A DNA stretch of 64,000 nt, from positions 47,363 to 111,362 of the forward strand of contig NZ_JANHDM010000013.1 in assembly GCF_024494685.1 (NCBI RefSeq), read 5' to 3'. The stretch is from Halorubrum rubrum. GTDB lineage: Archaea > Halobacteriota > Halobacteria > Halobacteriales > Haloferacaceae. Position 1 is the first letter of the stretch. Every line of letters starts with the position of its first letter. Made by a program: the position numbers and the translations under genes. Positions 15,437 through 24,674 of this stretch are shown piece after piece. The notes under the pieces were generated by a model that was not told the DNA's origin, ran no database searches, and saw only the letters and a list, made by a program, of their open reading frames with translations.

Positions 15437-17968
15437 ATGATTCGTGAGCGGTCTCCGGAAATAGATCTTCATTCAGTTTCTGAGGAATTGGAGTCGGTCT
15501 CTGAGGTACTATCTGCGACGCTTGATAGAGGCGGTTTAGTCGTCGAGCTGGAGGACCAGTCTCTCCGGGTGATCCCTACAGATCGTTTCCATTCGGCGGA
15601 GGGAGAGCCGGAAGACACGGACAATGTGCTGTATGCAACTAAAAACGGCTTTATCGAGCTCAGTGAGGAGGGATTCTTTCAGTACGAACTATCGGACTCC
15701 ACGGACCACAGCATACTGCTAACCCAGATCGTTACTAGAGAAGGAAGCTCTAGAGAGATAGATTCGTTTGAGATGATGGATTTGCTTGCTGATGCAGGCT
15801 ATTTGCCGCCTTACACTCCGGAGCCTCTGAGAGAACTGATGGCGGGTTGGGCCGTTTCAGAGAAGGACTATTCGGTGCTCGATATAGCTGCGGGAACAGG
15901 ATCTCTAATGCAAAAAGCCGCTGAATACACAGAAGGCTCGAAATTGGTAGGCATCGAAATCGAACCACTGTACGCTGATTTAGCCCGTAACAGGCTAAAA
16001 GAGAATGAGAACGCCGAAATAGTTACTCAAGACTTCTTTGAATGGCAACTACCTGGGACATCTTCAGGTGACGAGGAGGCGGAGAAGTTTGATGCGGTCA
16101 TTGGCGACCCGCCCATGGGAAGGCTGTTCCACGTCAGCCCAGAAAGACGTGAAAGGATCCAAAAATGGGCTCCTGGCAGAGGACAGATCGCTTCAGCAGC
16201 CTTTGTCACTAAAGCTGTTTCACACCTGAAAGAGGGTGGTAGAGGGGCGTTCTTGCTTCCGAAAAGTGCATTGAAGCAGGGCTTATTAGAGGAGTTGACT
16301 GAAAGCTGCGGGATCCACCGGGTAATTGAACTGCCTGTTGGTCCGATAGGCAGTGCTCGTTCCACGGAGTTGGTACTGCTCACGGTAATCAAGGAAGATA
16401 GACCACGAGATGTACGTGAGACAGGGATTGGGAAATTCAATCAGACGGAGTTACCTGAGAACGCTCGGGGATTGTTCGAGCAGCCGCTCGACAAGATACT
16501 CCAGAATCGCTACAACCCCTACAACGTGGAGTTGGTAAAGGCGTCCCACGAGGATTTGGAAGGTAGGAACGTGGTGCGGATCCTGTCGAACCCGCCTATC
16601 TATGATATCATCACTTCTGACGGCTTCACTCGTTTCGGCGATCTCTCAGGTGTCGAGGCAGGAAGCGGGCTCAGTACAGGTAACAACGACTTCTTCTATT
16701 TCAGCGAAGAGGAACGGGAGGACTCCGGTATCGATGACAAGTTCTTCCGACCGGTAATCAAGAACCCATCCAGCGAAATCAGGGCTATCACCTCTGATGA
16801 CATTGATCTGTACCTTCTAGATCTCCAGTCCTACACGGACGAACTCGAATCAGAGGGAGTAGAGATTACTGAAGCTAATGTAGTAGAGGAATTGAGAGAG
16901 GATGGCCACAACGAATTGGCAGAGTATATCGAAAATGAACCAAGGCGCTACAACCAGGAGGGCCCGGTATTCGAAGTAGATTATCGGGGTGTGTTCAGGA
17001 ATCCAGACCTGGTTATCCCTAAGATTTTCGATAACCCGCGTTGTTACAGGGTTGAGGATGCGTTGTTTGATACTGCTATGATCGGATTGCAGGCAGAGAC
17101 CGATGAGATACGGGATTCTCTGGCTCGGCTATTGAATACGCCGTTGTATAAGGAATTCTTCCAGACGTATGCCGATCCGATAGACTTGGACTGGTACCGG
17201 CTCAATTTTGGATCTCTACGAGATATCCCCGTTATCAAGGGTGCCCTGAGCCAGGCCCTGTTCAACCGTATGGAGCCGTTCTTCCCTCCCGAGGATGACG
17301 GAGACCTGGTCAGTTTGAACCAGCTCTTGATAGAGAGCTGTGAGAGTGATAGTGAGAAGGAATCAATCCGCCGGTACCTTGCGTCCAGAGATGATTTCGC
17401 ATGGTCCTGGTTTATGACTCCATCTGAGTTTGAAGAGTTTCAACAGTTACTGGAGTCAGATGAGGAAGCAGCCCGTGAGTTCATTGTTGAACGATTTGAG
17501 GAAGAGCTTCTCGACAAGGCTCGGAATACATTCGAGAATATCGGGTTCTTTGAGGATCGGAGTGAGTTGTTGAACGACTTATTGATGGAGTTTGAGCAGG
17601 GGCATTACAGAGGTTTTCTTGCTGGTATTGTTCTCCAATTTGAGGGGGTGCTGGGAGATTTAGTGGAAGAAACAGGCGGGGAGATTATCGAGAAGGATCA
17701 TGAGACGAAATTCAAGATGCCGGGAAGAGGCCGGACCCAGACGAAGAATCTGGGTAGTCTGATATCGCACTTCTTTGATGGCGTATTCAGCACTTTCTTA
17801 GATGAGACTGTAAGGCAGAGACGTAACAAGATCGCCCACGGCGACATTATAGAGAACAGCCGCGAGCTCTCGATCTACTTCTTCATATCATTCTATGCAC
17901 TCTGCAACGCTTCTCTGAACGAATACGTGCGGCTAGCTGAGGAAGATCAAATCGGAGTATCCGTCTGA
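15437..17968 (+). CDS. N6-adenine DNA methyltransferase fused to a HEPN-like domain
   Basis: An 843-residue protein. Residues about 120-300 are a gamma-class methyltransferase: motif I VLDIAAGTGSLMQKA (about 148) and motif IV FDAVIGDPPMG (about 224, a DPPM form of the usual NPPY). A target-recognition region follows (GSGLSTGNNDFFYF). The last 150 residues resemble a HEPN domain, with the R-x4-H motif RRNKIAHGD near 795; HEPN proteins are often RNases in toxin and anti-phage systems. No separate restriction gene is nearby, so the protein may couple modification state to an RNase; that is inference. ATG 15437 is preferred over TTG 15413. Confidence 0.7.
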   Translation: MIRERSPEIDLHSVSEELESVSEVLSATLDRGGLVVELEDQSLRVIPTDRFHSAEGEPEDTDNVLYATKNGFIELSEEGFFQYELSDSTDHSILLTQIVTREGSSREIDSFEMMDLLADAGYLPPYTPEPLRELMAGWAVSEKDYSVLDIAAGTGSLMQKAAEYTEGSKLVGIEIEPLYADLARNRLKENENAEIVTQDFFEWQLPGTSSGDEEAEKFDAVIGDPPMGRLFHVSPERRERIQKWAPGRGQIASAAFVTKAVSHLKEGGRGAFLLPKSALKQGLLEELTESCGIHRVIELPVGPIGSARSTELVLLTVIKEDRPRDVRETGIGKFNQTELPENARGLFEQPLDKILQNRYNPYNVELVKASHEDLEGRNVVRILSNPPIYDIITSDGFTRFGDLSGVEAGSGLSTGNNDFFYFSEEEREDSGIDDKFFRPVIKNPSSEIRAITSDDIDLYLLDLQSYTDELESEGVEITEANVVEELREDGHNELAEYIENEPRRYNQEGPVFEVDYRGVFRNPDLVIPKIFDNPRCYRVEDALFDTAMIGLQAETDEIRDSLARLLNTPLYKEFFQTYADPIDLDWYRLNFGSLRDIPVIKGALSQALFNRMEPFFPPEDDGDLVSLNQLLIESCESDSEKESIRRYLASRDDFAWSWFMTPSEFEEFQQLLESDEEAAREFIVERFEEELLDKARNTFENIGFFEDRSELLNDLLMEFEQGHYRGFLAGIVLQFEGVLGDLVEETGGEIIEKDHETKFKMPGRGRTQTKNLGSLISHFFDGVFSTFLDETVRQRRNKIAHGDIIENSRELSIYFFISFYALCNASLNEYVRLAEEDQIGVSV

Positions 17969-17970
17969 TA

Positions 17971-18228
17971 TCATCCGAGCTGAACTATCCGTGACAGGAG
18001 ACCCTTGTTTTGGTTGATGTTGAAGGGGAACCAGTTTTGGAGTGTTTCGTCGGCTTTGATTTGGATGTGGTTGCCGTCTTGTGTTGCGCGTGCTTCGCTG
18101 GGTAGTGTGCGGGCGTATTTTCTGACGCTGCTGTAGACGCCGAGTGAGTCGTCGAATTTGGCGATGAGGTTGCCGTTCCGTCTTTTGAATTCGTCGAAGC
18201 CAGTTTCGTAGATATCTCTGGTTGCCAT
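17971..18228 (-). CDS. small hypothetical protein
   Basis: An 85-residue protein, MATRDIYETGFDEFKRRNGN then LIAKFDDSLGVYSSVRKYAR, ending in a Lys/Gln/Asn-rich tail. More basic than its neighbours. The stop lies 3 bases from the methyltransferase stop, convergent. ATG 18228 is preferred over 18237 by leader spacing (38 bases to the hairpin). No family recognised. Confidence 0.55.
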   Translation of the reverse strand: MATRDIYETGFDEFKRRNGNLIAKFDDSLGVYSSVRKYARTLPSEARATQDGNHIQIKADETLQNWFPFNINQNKGLLSRIVQLG

Positions 18229-18265
18229 TGTTCTCACCGTGTTCAGGAACTCGCCAGTACGGCGA

Positions 18266-18286
18266 ACCCCTCACCCATCGAGGGGT
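18266..18286 (-). promoter_or_regulatory. leader hairpin, 7-base-loop class
   Basis: Perfect 7-bp stem, arms ACCCCTC and GAGGGGT, loop GATGGGT, preceded by CGTTTATCG on the minus strand. The arms differ from the copies at 392 and 5299 while the loop is the same, which is covariation evidence for a conserved RNA fold. Confidence 0.6.
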
Positions 18287-18367
18287 CGATAAACGCTATC
18301 GAGTACGGCCCTCGGCTTAATTGGCTTGTGGTTCAGTAATGTACCCCTCAGACAGCTGGTTTGCCCG

Positions 18368-19054
18368 CTACTCCCGTGGATGGATCTCGGTGAGTTTGAC
18401 GGCCCGCTTTTCACATTCCATCTCTACCCGCTCGTAGCGCCGCTGAGCCTTCGCCGTACTCCGACTATCGACCTCTCCTTGCTGGAATGGGTTCTTGTTC
18501 GAGACGACAATGAGGTGCCGTGATTCGGCATTCGAGAGATCGCCTAGCTTGGCTAAATCCGCGGAGAAATGCGGCCACTCGTCGATATTGTTGCGTTCGA
18601 ACCTCGCACCGGCGACGTCCACGTTCTTGATGTACTTGAGCTCGATTGCGTGTTTGACCGACGCGGCCGAGAAGTACTTGCTTCCGTCGATCAGGCGGAC
18701 TGTGACCCTCGGGCTATCTACCTCCGGCAGGTATTCGAGGTCATCATACTCCGACTCGTGATGCGGTTCTAGAATTGCGATATCGAGGCTCCGATTCCCG
18801 TCGCCGGACATGCCGAAATTCACCTCCGGCTGGACACTACTGATGGACTGTGGCTTCGCGATTCGATCGAGATATTTTCGCTTATACCCGGTTGCATCGG
18901 CCGTGTTGTAGCCACCGCGTACCTGAATCGTCGTTCCCACCTTTGCCCGTAGGAGTTCAAGGAGCCGGGCTTGAAGCGCGGTCTCGACTGTGAACCCCAG
19001 AGGTGTCTCTTGAAACTCAGCTTCTAGTCGATTGATTGCCTCCTGAACCGTCAT
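18368..19054 (-). CDS. probable PD-(D/E)XK nuclease
   Basis: A 228-residue protein. SLDIAILEP and then HAIELKYIKNV fit the D...E-x-K core of restriction-type nucleases, followed by DLAKLGDL and a strand HLIVVSNKNPF, the order expected for this fold. The N-terminal 60 residues look like a helical lead with QVRGGYNTADATGYKRKYLD. The ATG overlaps the stop of the DUF429 gene (19051-19054), so the two are co-translated and probably form one system. The target is unknown. Confidence 0.5.
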   Translation of the reverse strand: MTVQEAINRLEAEFQETPLGFTVETALQARLLELLRAKVGTTIQVRGGYNTADATGYKRKYLDRIAKPQSISSVQPEVNFGMSGDGNRSLDIAILEPHHESEYDDLEYLPEVDSPRVTVRLIDGSKYFSAASVKHAIELKYIKNVDVAGARFERNNIDEWPHFSADLAKLGDLSNAESRHLIVVSNKNPFQQGEVDSRSTAKAQRRYERVEMECEKRAVKLTEIHPRE

Positions 19055-19773
19055 AGTTTACTCCACGATCTATCTGCAAGCGCGGGTGTGGTCGGGTAGT
19101 AGATACGTGGGACCTCCGGGCCTGGGTCTTCTGGGACGCTCTGTAACTCCTCACTCTGCGCGGCGATTGCGAGGACCATTGAATCGAGAATGTCGTCTCG
19201 CCGGACTTCCTTCCGGAGAGTGTCGTCAAGTACCTGCTCGTACTCGTCGTCTATGCCAGAGCGCTTCTGCTCGAGAAGCTGCCGACGGAACGTGAGCCCT
19301 CGCTTCGAAGACTTCGAGTAAGCAATCGGCTGCCCGTTGAGCGCGTAGAAACAGAGTTCTGGATGACTCTCGTAGATCGGCCCGTCATAGGCCTCGCTCA
19401 CGACCGCTTGTACCTCGTTGATTTTGTCGCTGATTGCGTGGGCTTGCTGGGAAAGGCCGTGTCCCATCTCTTCTCGATGTTTCGCGTTCGCCTCGTCGTA
19501 ATCGTCAATAGTGGCTGCAGATTTCGACGGCGGAAAGAACACGGAGTTACCACGGCAACCGAGGAGGTCATGCGCTTCAATATCGCAGCGGCGTCTACTT
19601 CTTGTTGGGAGCCCGATTGGGATATCCACGAACACTCGAGCCTCCTGGAAGTCTGATTGAACTTCGGAAAAGTCCTCGTATAGCTCCGTTTCGATGCTGC
19701 CTTCGGAAAGGGCAGTCGTGAACCATCCGTATGGGCAGGCATCGACACCGACCGCGCTCTCAGCCCTTGACAT
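19051..19773 (-). CDS. DUF429 family protein (RNase H-like fold)
   Basis: A 240-residue protein with the DUF429 signature: GVDACPYGWFTTAL at the start, FVDIPIGLPTRSRRRCDIEA, GRGNSVFFPPS, then ESHPELCFYALNG and SKSSKRGLTFRRQLL. DUF429 proteins have a predicted RNase H-like fold; their biochemical role is not settled. ATG 19773 directly precedes the conserved SRAESAVGVD, so it is preferred over upstream frames. It is the first gene of a two-gene unit with the nuclease downstream. Confidence 0.75.
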   Translation of the reverse strand: MSRAESAVGVDACPYGWFTTALSEGSIETELYEDFSEVQSDFQEARVFVDIPIGLPTRSRRRCDIEAHDLLGCRGNSVFFPPSKSAATIDDYDEANAKHREEMGHGLSQQAHAISDKINEVQAVVSEAYDGPIYESHPELCFYALNGQPIAYSKSSKRGLTFRRQLLEQKRSGIDDEYEQVLDDTLRKEVRRDDILDSMVLAIAAQSEELQSVPEDPGPEVPRIYYPTTPALADRSWSKL

Positions 19774-20051
19774 ATTCCTTGATGAATGCGCCGATGTGCA
19801 GCCCGATGATGTCACGGGGGGCGTGGAGCTCCTGCAGCGTTGCCCCCACCTTTGCAGTATTAACCCTTTCTTCGGTCCTTGTCATTCTTTCTCACAAATG
19901 GATAGACGTGGAATGAGCGTTTCGGCGAAGATTCGGGAGCGCGCTTATGAGGCATTACACGCTTGTCTTGGTTCACTCGTTTTCTGACTTGGAGTGATCA
20001 TTCTCAAAGTAGCTGAGTGAGTTTGCGAGAGCCGCAGAGACAGCCCTCAAT
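19774..20051. other. intergenic region upstream of the DUF429 unit
   Basis: No gene seen in 278 bases. It contains an inverted repeat GGGGGC/GCCCCC (19817-19822 with 19842-19847) and, on the minus strand, TTAATA near 19857-19862, which could be a TATA box about 85 bases before the DUF429 ATG. Confidence 0.3.
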
Positions 20052-20438
20052 TTATCCCTCGGTTTCGGGACTGTATGCCAGTACTTCAGCGTCGATGAGA
20101 CGAACCGCGTCATCGTAGAATTTTCCCTCCACGGTTCCCTCGAAGTGCTCCAAGGTCCCCTCTACTACTGCTTGTTCCTTGCCCACCTGCCGGCCCTCTT
20201 TTGGAAGCCGTCGGGCATCGTCACAGTTCGCACAGAATCGGAATCGCTGGTACCACTCCTCGTCGCCCCGATTGTGGTCTTTGACGTAGGATATGATGAC
20301 ACCATCACCTGCCTCCATGCCCTCCTGGCAGTTGTGGCGACCGTAGTCGACCTTCCCCATCTGTGGGTGCCCCTGACAGTGGACGACACCTCCAGTAGTG
20401 TGCTTGACGACATCTCCGATGAATTCCTCCCGATTCAT
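20052..20438 (-). CDS. small cysteine/histidine-rich protein
   Basis: A 128-residue protein with HCQGHPQMG, a HNC and CANC, spaced like a zinc site, then an acidic C-terminal half. Possibly a nucleic-acid-binding domain with an OB-like tail (KEQAVVEGTLEHFEGTVEGK). It is divergent from the STAND gene; its ATG lies inside one arm of the inverted repeat at 20438-20474, so the two genes may share control. Function unknown. Confidence 0.55.
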   Translation of the reverse strand: MNREEFIGDVVKHTTGGVVHCQGHPQMGKVDYGRHNCQEGMEAGDGVIISYVKDHNRGDEEWYQRFRFCANCDDARRLPKEGRQVGKEQAVVEGTLEHFEGTVEGKFYDDAVRLIDAEVLAYSPETEG

Positions 20439-20474
20439 TAGGTTAGAATGTTGCCTTTACACCCATTAACCTAA
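20438..20474. promoter_or_regulatory. inverted repeat between divergent genes
   Basis: TTAGGTTA (20438-20445) and TAACCTAA (20467-20474) form a perfect 8-bp inverted repeat with a 21-base spacer. It spans the start of the leftward gene and ends 15 bases before the STAND gene. A dimeric repressor bound here would cover both promoters. Similar in shape but not in sequence to the 42-bp palindromes. Confidence 0.45.
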
Positions 20475-20489
20475 CGAGCAGAAGAGTCG

Positions 20490-22664
20490 GTGTGTCCGAA
20501 GGTTCTTTCTTATCAGGCCAGAACAGTATTCCAAGAAATGCCTCGGATGCGCGAAGACGAGTTCTACTCCGTTCTTCAAGCTGTGGATGACGGTGTTCAG
20601 ACTGTTCACATCTCGGGGCAACCGGGCGTCGGGAAGAGTACGTTTCTGGAGGACTTGGAAGATGAACTCTCGGAGTGGTACCGAACCCGAGTACTCTACG
20701 TCCGTGAAGGCAACACTCCTACAACACTCTCCCAAGATCTCCTCATCGAAGCCCGAGACGCGGTCGGGACTCTCAGTGCTCTCATAAACAGAGCAACTGG
20801 GGTGAGCGTAGGAATTGGTCCTGTAAGTGGCGGTGTCTCCACCGACGACCGCGCACGACATCTTCGAAAGTTAGCCAGTCTCTCGGAGTCCGTCAACGAG
20901 TACAAACGACTCATCTTCTTCGTCGACGACGTACACAAGCTCGACGAACCGGAGGTCACACGAGACTTCCTCCGTGAACTATCTTCAACTCTCGGAGAGA
21001 ACGTCCACCTCATCACGGCAGGCCGCCTGACATTTGAGGACGCTGACTACACTGTCCACCTGGAAACGTTCTCACGCGAGGAGACTGCGAACTATCTCCA
21101 AGAAGAGTACCCGAACGTCGACGACGAAACGATTGACGGCGTCTATGAGAATTTAGAGGGCCATCCCTATTATCTCGGTCTACTTAGGGAGGCTGCAGGT
21201 GACGACAGTACGTTCGAACTTCCCACAGAGGACACACGAGACTTCATCGAGAGAGCGTACCTGGACTCGATGTCGGCGGAAGAGGAAGAGTTCATTCGGA
21301 AGACCGCGGGACTTGCTGAATTGGACGAGGCCATCTGTTCGGCAGTATTGGACGATGTAAGTAGTACGCAGGCTCGGCGAATCCTCGACTCTCTGAGCAC
21401 CAAGGCGGTGGTTCAGGAATTAGGTCGTTCAGAGGACACTGGAGATAGAGTATTCAAAGTCCACGACCTCTTCCAAGAATTCCTCTACGAGCAACTCGAT
21501 AACCCAGAACAACTCCATCGAGCAGCGTTCCAATACTACGCAGGGAGGCTCTACGATGAGGTTGAGGGGAGTGAAGCACCAATGCTGGAGGGATTCGTGT
21601 ACGGGTTGCTTGGGAATGCCCACTTGGAGGAGATCTACGACGGAGACCCGGAGGTCGAACAATTTCGTGAGGAAGTAGGTCGGTTGGAGTTTGAGCCTCA
21701 TGAACGTCTCCAGCTCATGTTCGGGTACGCTCCATACGCACCTACTCCTGGAGACCAATCCGCTACACTGCTCGCTTTGGAATTAGATGACTATACGGAA
21801 TGGATTCGTGGTCTGGAACCAGAAGATGACGGGGAAGAGCTGAAATTCGAGTTCGTCGGAGTGCTGTTCGATTTGATGCGAGCCACAGTCCGACCCAATA
21901 CCGATGTCGACTTCGAGGAGTCTTCTGTGGAGATCTACGAGTCCACGTTACAGCGGGTCGAGGACTTCGACTTCGTCGCATTCTTCGATGAAGACGAGCA
22001 AGACGCGGCCCAGATTATCCCGGACATGCTCCGTCTTTGTGTACACGTATCTGCCCACAGAGACCTTGAGAAGGGCGAACGCGACGGTGAACATCTGGCT
22101 GCAGCATACGACGTACTGGAGAAGTATGGACTGAATCGGGTTGCCATCGAGGGAGTTATTGACAACTGCCGCGAATTGGCTGAGGAGTACGAAGCAGGCG
22201 AGCAGGCGGAAGAGATGATAGAGGGCCAGATGGAGGAATTCTTCGGACAGTTTGACCAAGACGACGCGACCCGGAATACCCTCATTCGAATGCAGTCAGA
22301 CCTCTACAGCGAGATGATGGAGCTTGCGAACTCGGCGTTCACTGCGATGATTTCAGAGTCCGACCGCCTACTGGAGTTCATCCACGAGTGCGGTGACAGT
22401 CTGGAGCAAGCAGATAATCCATTCTTCGTCGCTGCGTGGTACTCGTTCGCTGCCCACGTCTACCGGATGTTCGCCCCGAATGCGGATTCCACAAGGGAGC
22501 TGGAAGAAGCTGCTCAGCACTATGCAGAGGTCCGTATGGAGTACGAAGAGGATCTGAATAATCCTATCTATGAGATCGAAGAGTTCGAAGTCTACGACAT
22601 GGACTTCCCTGACTTGATGAACGAGATCGCCAGTAGCGATGGAGACCGCCAGCTGACGGAATAA
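20490..22664 (+). CDS. STAND-type NTPase with helical C-terminus
   Basis: A 724-residue protein with a P-loop NTPase of STAND/AAA type: REDEFYSVL, Walker A GQPGVGKST (about residue 47), Walker B RLIFFVDDVHKL (about 145), a sensor segment HLITAGRL, and a winged-helix-like stretch (KVHDLFQEFLYEQL near 325). The last 350 residues are acidic helices that could form repeats for ligand sensing. Many STAND proteins detect phage proteins and trigger host shut-down; no effector domain is recognisable at the N-terminus here, so its output is unclear. GTG 20490 keeps the VFQEMPRM lead; ATG 20538 is the alternative. Confidence 0.65.
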   Translation: MCPKVLSYQARTVFQEMPRMREDEFYSVLQAVDDGVQTVHISGQPGVGKSTFLEDLEDELSEWYRTRVLYVREGNTPTTLSQDLLIEARDAVGTLSALINRATGVSVGIGPVSGGVSTDDRARHLRKLASLSESVNEYKRLIFFVDDVHKLDEPEVTRDFLRELSSTLGENVHLITAGRLTFEDADYTVHLETFSREETANYLQEEYPNVDDETIDGVYENLEGHPYYLGLLREAAGDDSTFELPTEDTRDFIERAYLDSMSAEEEEFIRKTAGLAELDEAICSAVLDDVSSTQARRILDSLSTKAVVQELGRSEDTGDRVFKVHDLFQEFLYEQLDNPEQLHRAAFQYYAGRLYDEVEGSEAPMLEGFVYGLLGNAHLEEIYDGDPEVEQFREEVGRLEFEPHERLQLMFGYAPYAPTPGDQSATLLALELDDYTEWIRGLEPEDDGEELKFEFVGVLFDLMRATVRPNTDVDFEESSVEIYESTLQRVEDFDFVAFFDEDEQDAAQIIPDMLRLCVHVSAHRDLEKGERDGEHLAAAYDVLEKYGLNRVAIEGVIDNCRELAEEYEAGEQAEEMIEGQMEEFFGQFDQDDATRNTLIRMQSDLYSEMMELANSAFTAMISESDRLLEFIHECGDSLEQADNPFFVAAWYSFAAHVYRMFAPNADSTRELEEAAQHYAEVRMEYEEDLNNPIYEIEEFEVYDMDFPDLMNEIASSDGDRQLTE

Positions 22665-22695
22665 ATCAAGGTCTTAGCTGCCTGCGGCGGAAAGA

Positions 22696-23655
22696 CTACA
22701 GTTCCGGATTCCTGTAAGGAGATGAGATTGCGAAGAGATCGATATCCTCAGAGATTTGTGAGATCACATTCTGAATCACCGATTCAAAATTAACATCGGC
22801 AGTCACCACCTCGTACGTATTCTCGGCGAATTTCCGGTACTCGTGGACGAATTCCTCTGCCTTGGCTGGAATGTCTTCGAGGCCCAGATCCGAGAATTCG
22901 CGGAGTATCGCGAGCGTCTGCGTTGCCATCGAGGTTAGATATGTTACGAACTCATCGGGGGTTCGGAGTGCTGCGGGCAGAATCCCTCGGATCGCGTAAT
23001 GAATCTCGCTGAGCATTAGACGATGAAGGCCTTTCAACGCCACATCTACTGAACCAGAGAATCCACTATGACGAAGCGAGTACAGGAATCTATTGTTTAG
23101 ATAACGCGTGCCCTTCCAGGCCATCCGATAATTGAGGGGGGTTGAGAAAAGAATCGCTTCCGCAACGAACAAACCGATGGCGCGGTAGAATTCGTGAAAC
23201 CGTTTTGCAGCGATATCCTGAACTGACCCGATAGAGGTGTGCGCACGATCCAATTTTTCCGCGCTTATCAGAAGATTGTGTCCTGCAATCACCAGTGCTA
23301 CACCGGAACTCAGCTGTGCGCCCGTCATCGCAATACGGGCCAGTTTGCTGTGGCCCAGACCGATTTGGAGGCTATCTTCTACGACCTCGACCGTCTTCCT
23401 TGTCCGTTGTAAATCTCGGTCGACACCGCTGAAGAACGCTCGGACGTCTGTAGTCTCGTCAGTGGCCGGGAGCTGAGTATCGGTAATTTGTTCGTGAACC
23501 GAAGCCAGATCATCGGCCAGTCGGACTGACTGAACGCGTCGCTCTCCCCGTGCGTGTACCCGCAGTCCTAATCTGATAGTTGACTGAACATCAGCCACTC
23601 TTTCCGGGATCGGTTCTGCCACTATCGGATGGTTGCCCCGGAAGAATTTAAACAT
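22696..23655 (-). CDS. unknown protein, divergent partner of 23677-24636
   Basis: A 319-residue, helix-rich protein with moderately hydrophobic stretches (GAQLSSGVALVIAGHNLLI; AIGLFVAEAILFSTPL) that might touch membrane. No known motif. ATG 23655 follows directly from the AT-rich promoter TTTAAACATTATAG. Its start is only 21 bases from the start of the plus-strand gene of the same length, so the two must share a promoter region and are probably one functional pair. Confidence 0.5.
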   Translation of the reverse strand: MFKFFRGNHPIVAEPIPERVADVQSTIRLGLRVHARGERRVQSVRLADDLASVHEQITDTQLPATDETTDVRAFFSGVDRDLQRTRKTVEVVEDSLQIGLGHSKLARIAMTGAQLSSGVALVIAGHNLLISAEKLDRAHTSIGSVQDIAAKRFHEFYRAIGLFVAEAILFSTPLNYRMAWKGTRYLNNRFLYSLRHSGFSGSVDVALKGLHRLMLSEIHYAIRGILPAALRTPDEFVTYLTSMATQTLAILREFSDLGLEDIPAKAEEFVHEYRKFAENTYEVVTADVNFESVIQNVISQISEDIDLFAISSPYRNPEL

Positions 23656-23676
23656 TATAGACAATAGGCGGGTGTA

Positions 23677-24636
23677 GTGGAAGACCCGGATCGATCTACC
23701 GACGGATTCGATCTCGAAGACCTCCGTGAGCACATTGCCCGTCGGAAATTATTGTGGGGTGTGGCCGCGCTGGGTGGGGGATCGATTCTCATTACCCAGT
23801 CGGATCCCACCCAAAAGGAAGATACTGACAAGCTTGACCAGGCCGAAACCCGGCTTGTAGACGTTGCTGGGCAGATTCATGACGCAGATCTTGCCAATCC
23901 TCGGGAAGCCTCTTTCCTCCACAATGAGATCACTCAAGCGGTGAAATCGGTTACTGATGCTCTCGATCAGCACGACCCGGGTGGACCCCAAACTGACCAG
24001 CGGGTCGCCGCTCTTAATGCTGCGATAGACTACTACAACACGCTCGCGAGGACGCTCAATACAGGGACAACCCTCCTATCACAGGTGGCTGATTCTGAAC
24101 TGGAGGTACTCCGCCACAAGCGAAGCCTCGGGTATGAACCTGTAACCGCATTCGACCTTGGGTCATTCGGGGAGTCTATCACGCGACTTAGCCAGTCAAA
24201 AAAGGATCCTGAGACGGTCACCTCAAACGGTCGCAAGCTTGTTCCAAATCAGAGCCAAGTCATTAATTCCCTTCGCGTTCAGCGCGATGTGTTCGACCGA
24301 CACCTTACTGCGCAGCAAACCTATCTTGATACAGCAATGACGATCGAGTCAGGTATCCGAGCTCACGAACAGTCACAATACGATACGGCTCGGTCCAAAC
24401 TGAGTCAAGCTCGTGAGACGCTCTCTTCAGGAATTCCACGAACTGAACTCTCCTACCGCTTGTCTAATGCCGGTCTTTCGCTTGAACAATACGCGACACT
24501 GTTGGGCCTGCGACGTGAGGGAGTATCCAAACTGCTCAGCGTCTGTGATGAGTCCATCCCTGAGAAAGAGCGGCGCACAGTGGCCAATACAGCTCTAAAT
24601 CACTTTTTCGAGGCACGACAGACCGTAACTAATTGA
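23677..24636 (+). CDS. membrane-anchored or Tat-exported coiled-coil protein
   Basis: A 319-residue protein, GTG start. Residues 22-40, RRKLLWGVAALGGGSILI, look like a twin-arginine signal or a single membrane anchor. The rest is an elongated helical domain rich in Gln, Ser and Asp, with heptad-like spacing. It would therefore lie outside the cell or on the inner face by the membrane. Paired head-to-head with 22696-23655. Not recognised beyond this. Confidence 0.5.
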   Translation: MEDPDRSTDGFDLEDLREHIARRKLLWGVAALGGGSILITQSDPTQKEDTDKLDQAETRLVDVAGQIHDADLANPREASFLHNEITQAVKSVTDALDQHDPGGPQTDQRVAALNAAIDYYNTLARTLNTGTTLLSQVADSELEVLRHKRSLGYEPVTAFDLGSFGESITRLSQSKKDPETVTSNGRKLVPNQSQVINSLRVQRDVFDRHLTAQQTYLDTAMTIESGIRAHEQSQYDTARSKLSQARETLSSGIPRTELSYRLSNAGLSLEQYATLLGLRREGVSKLLSVCDESIPEKERRTVANTALNHFFEARQTVTN

Positions 24637-24674
24637 AAGTTCCTGGTGATCCCGTGCCATCGTTCTTCGACTAG

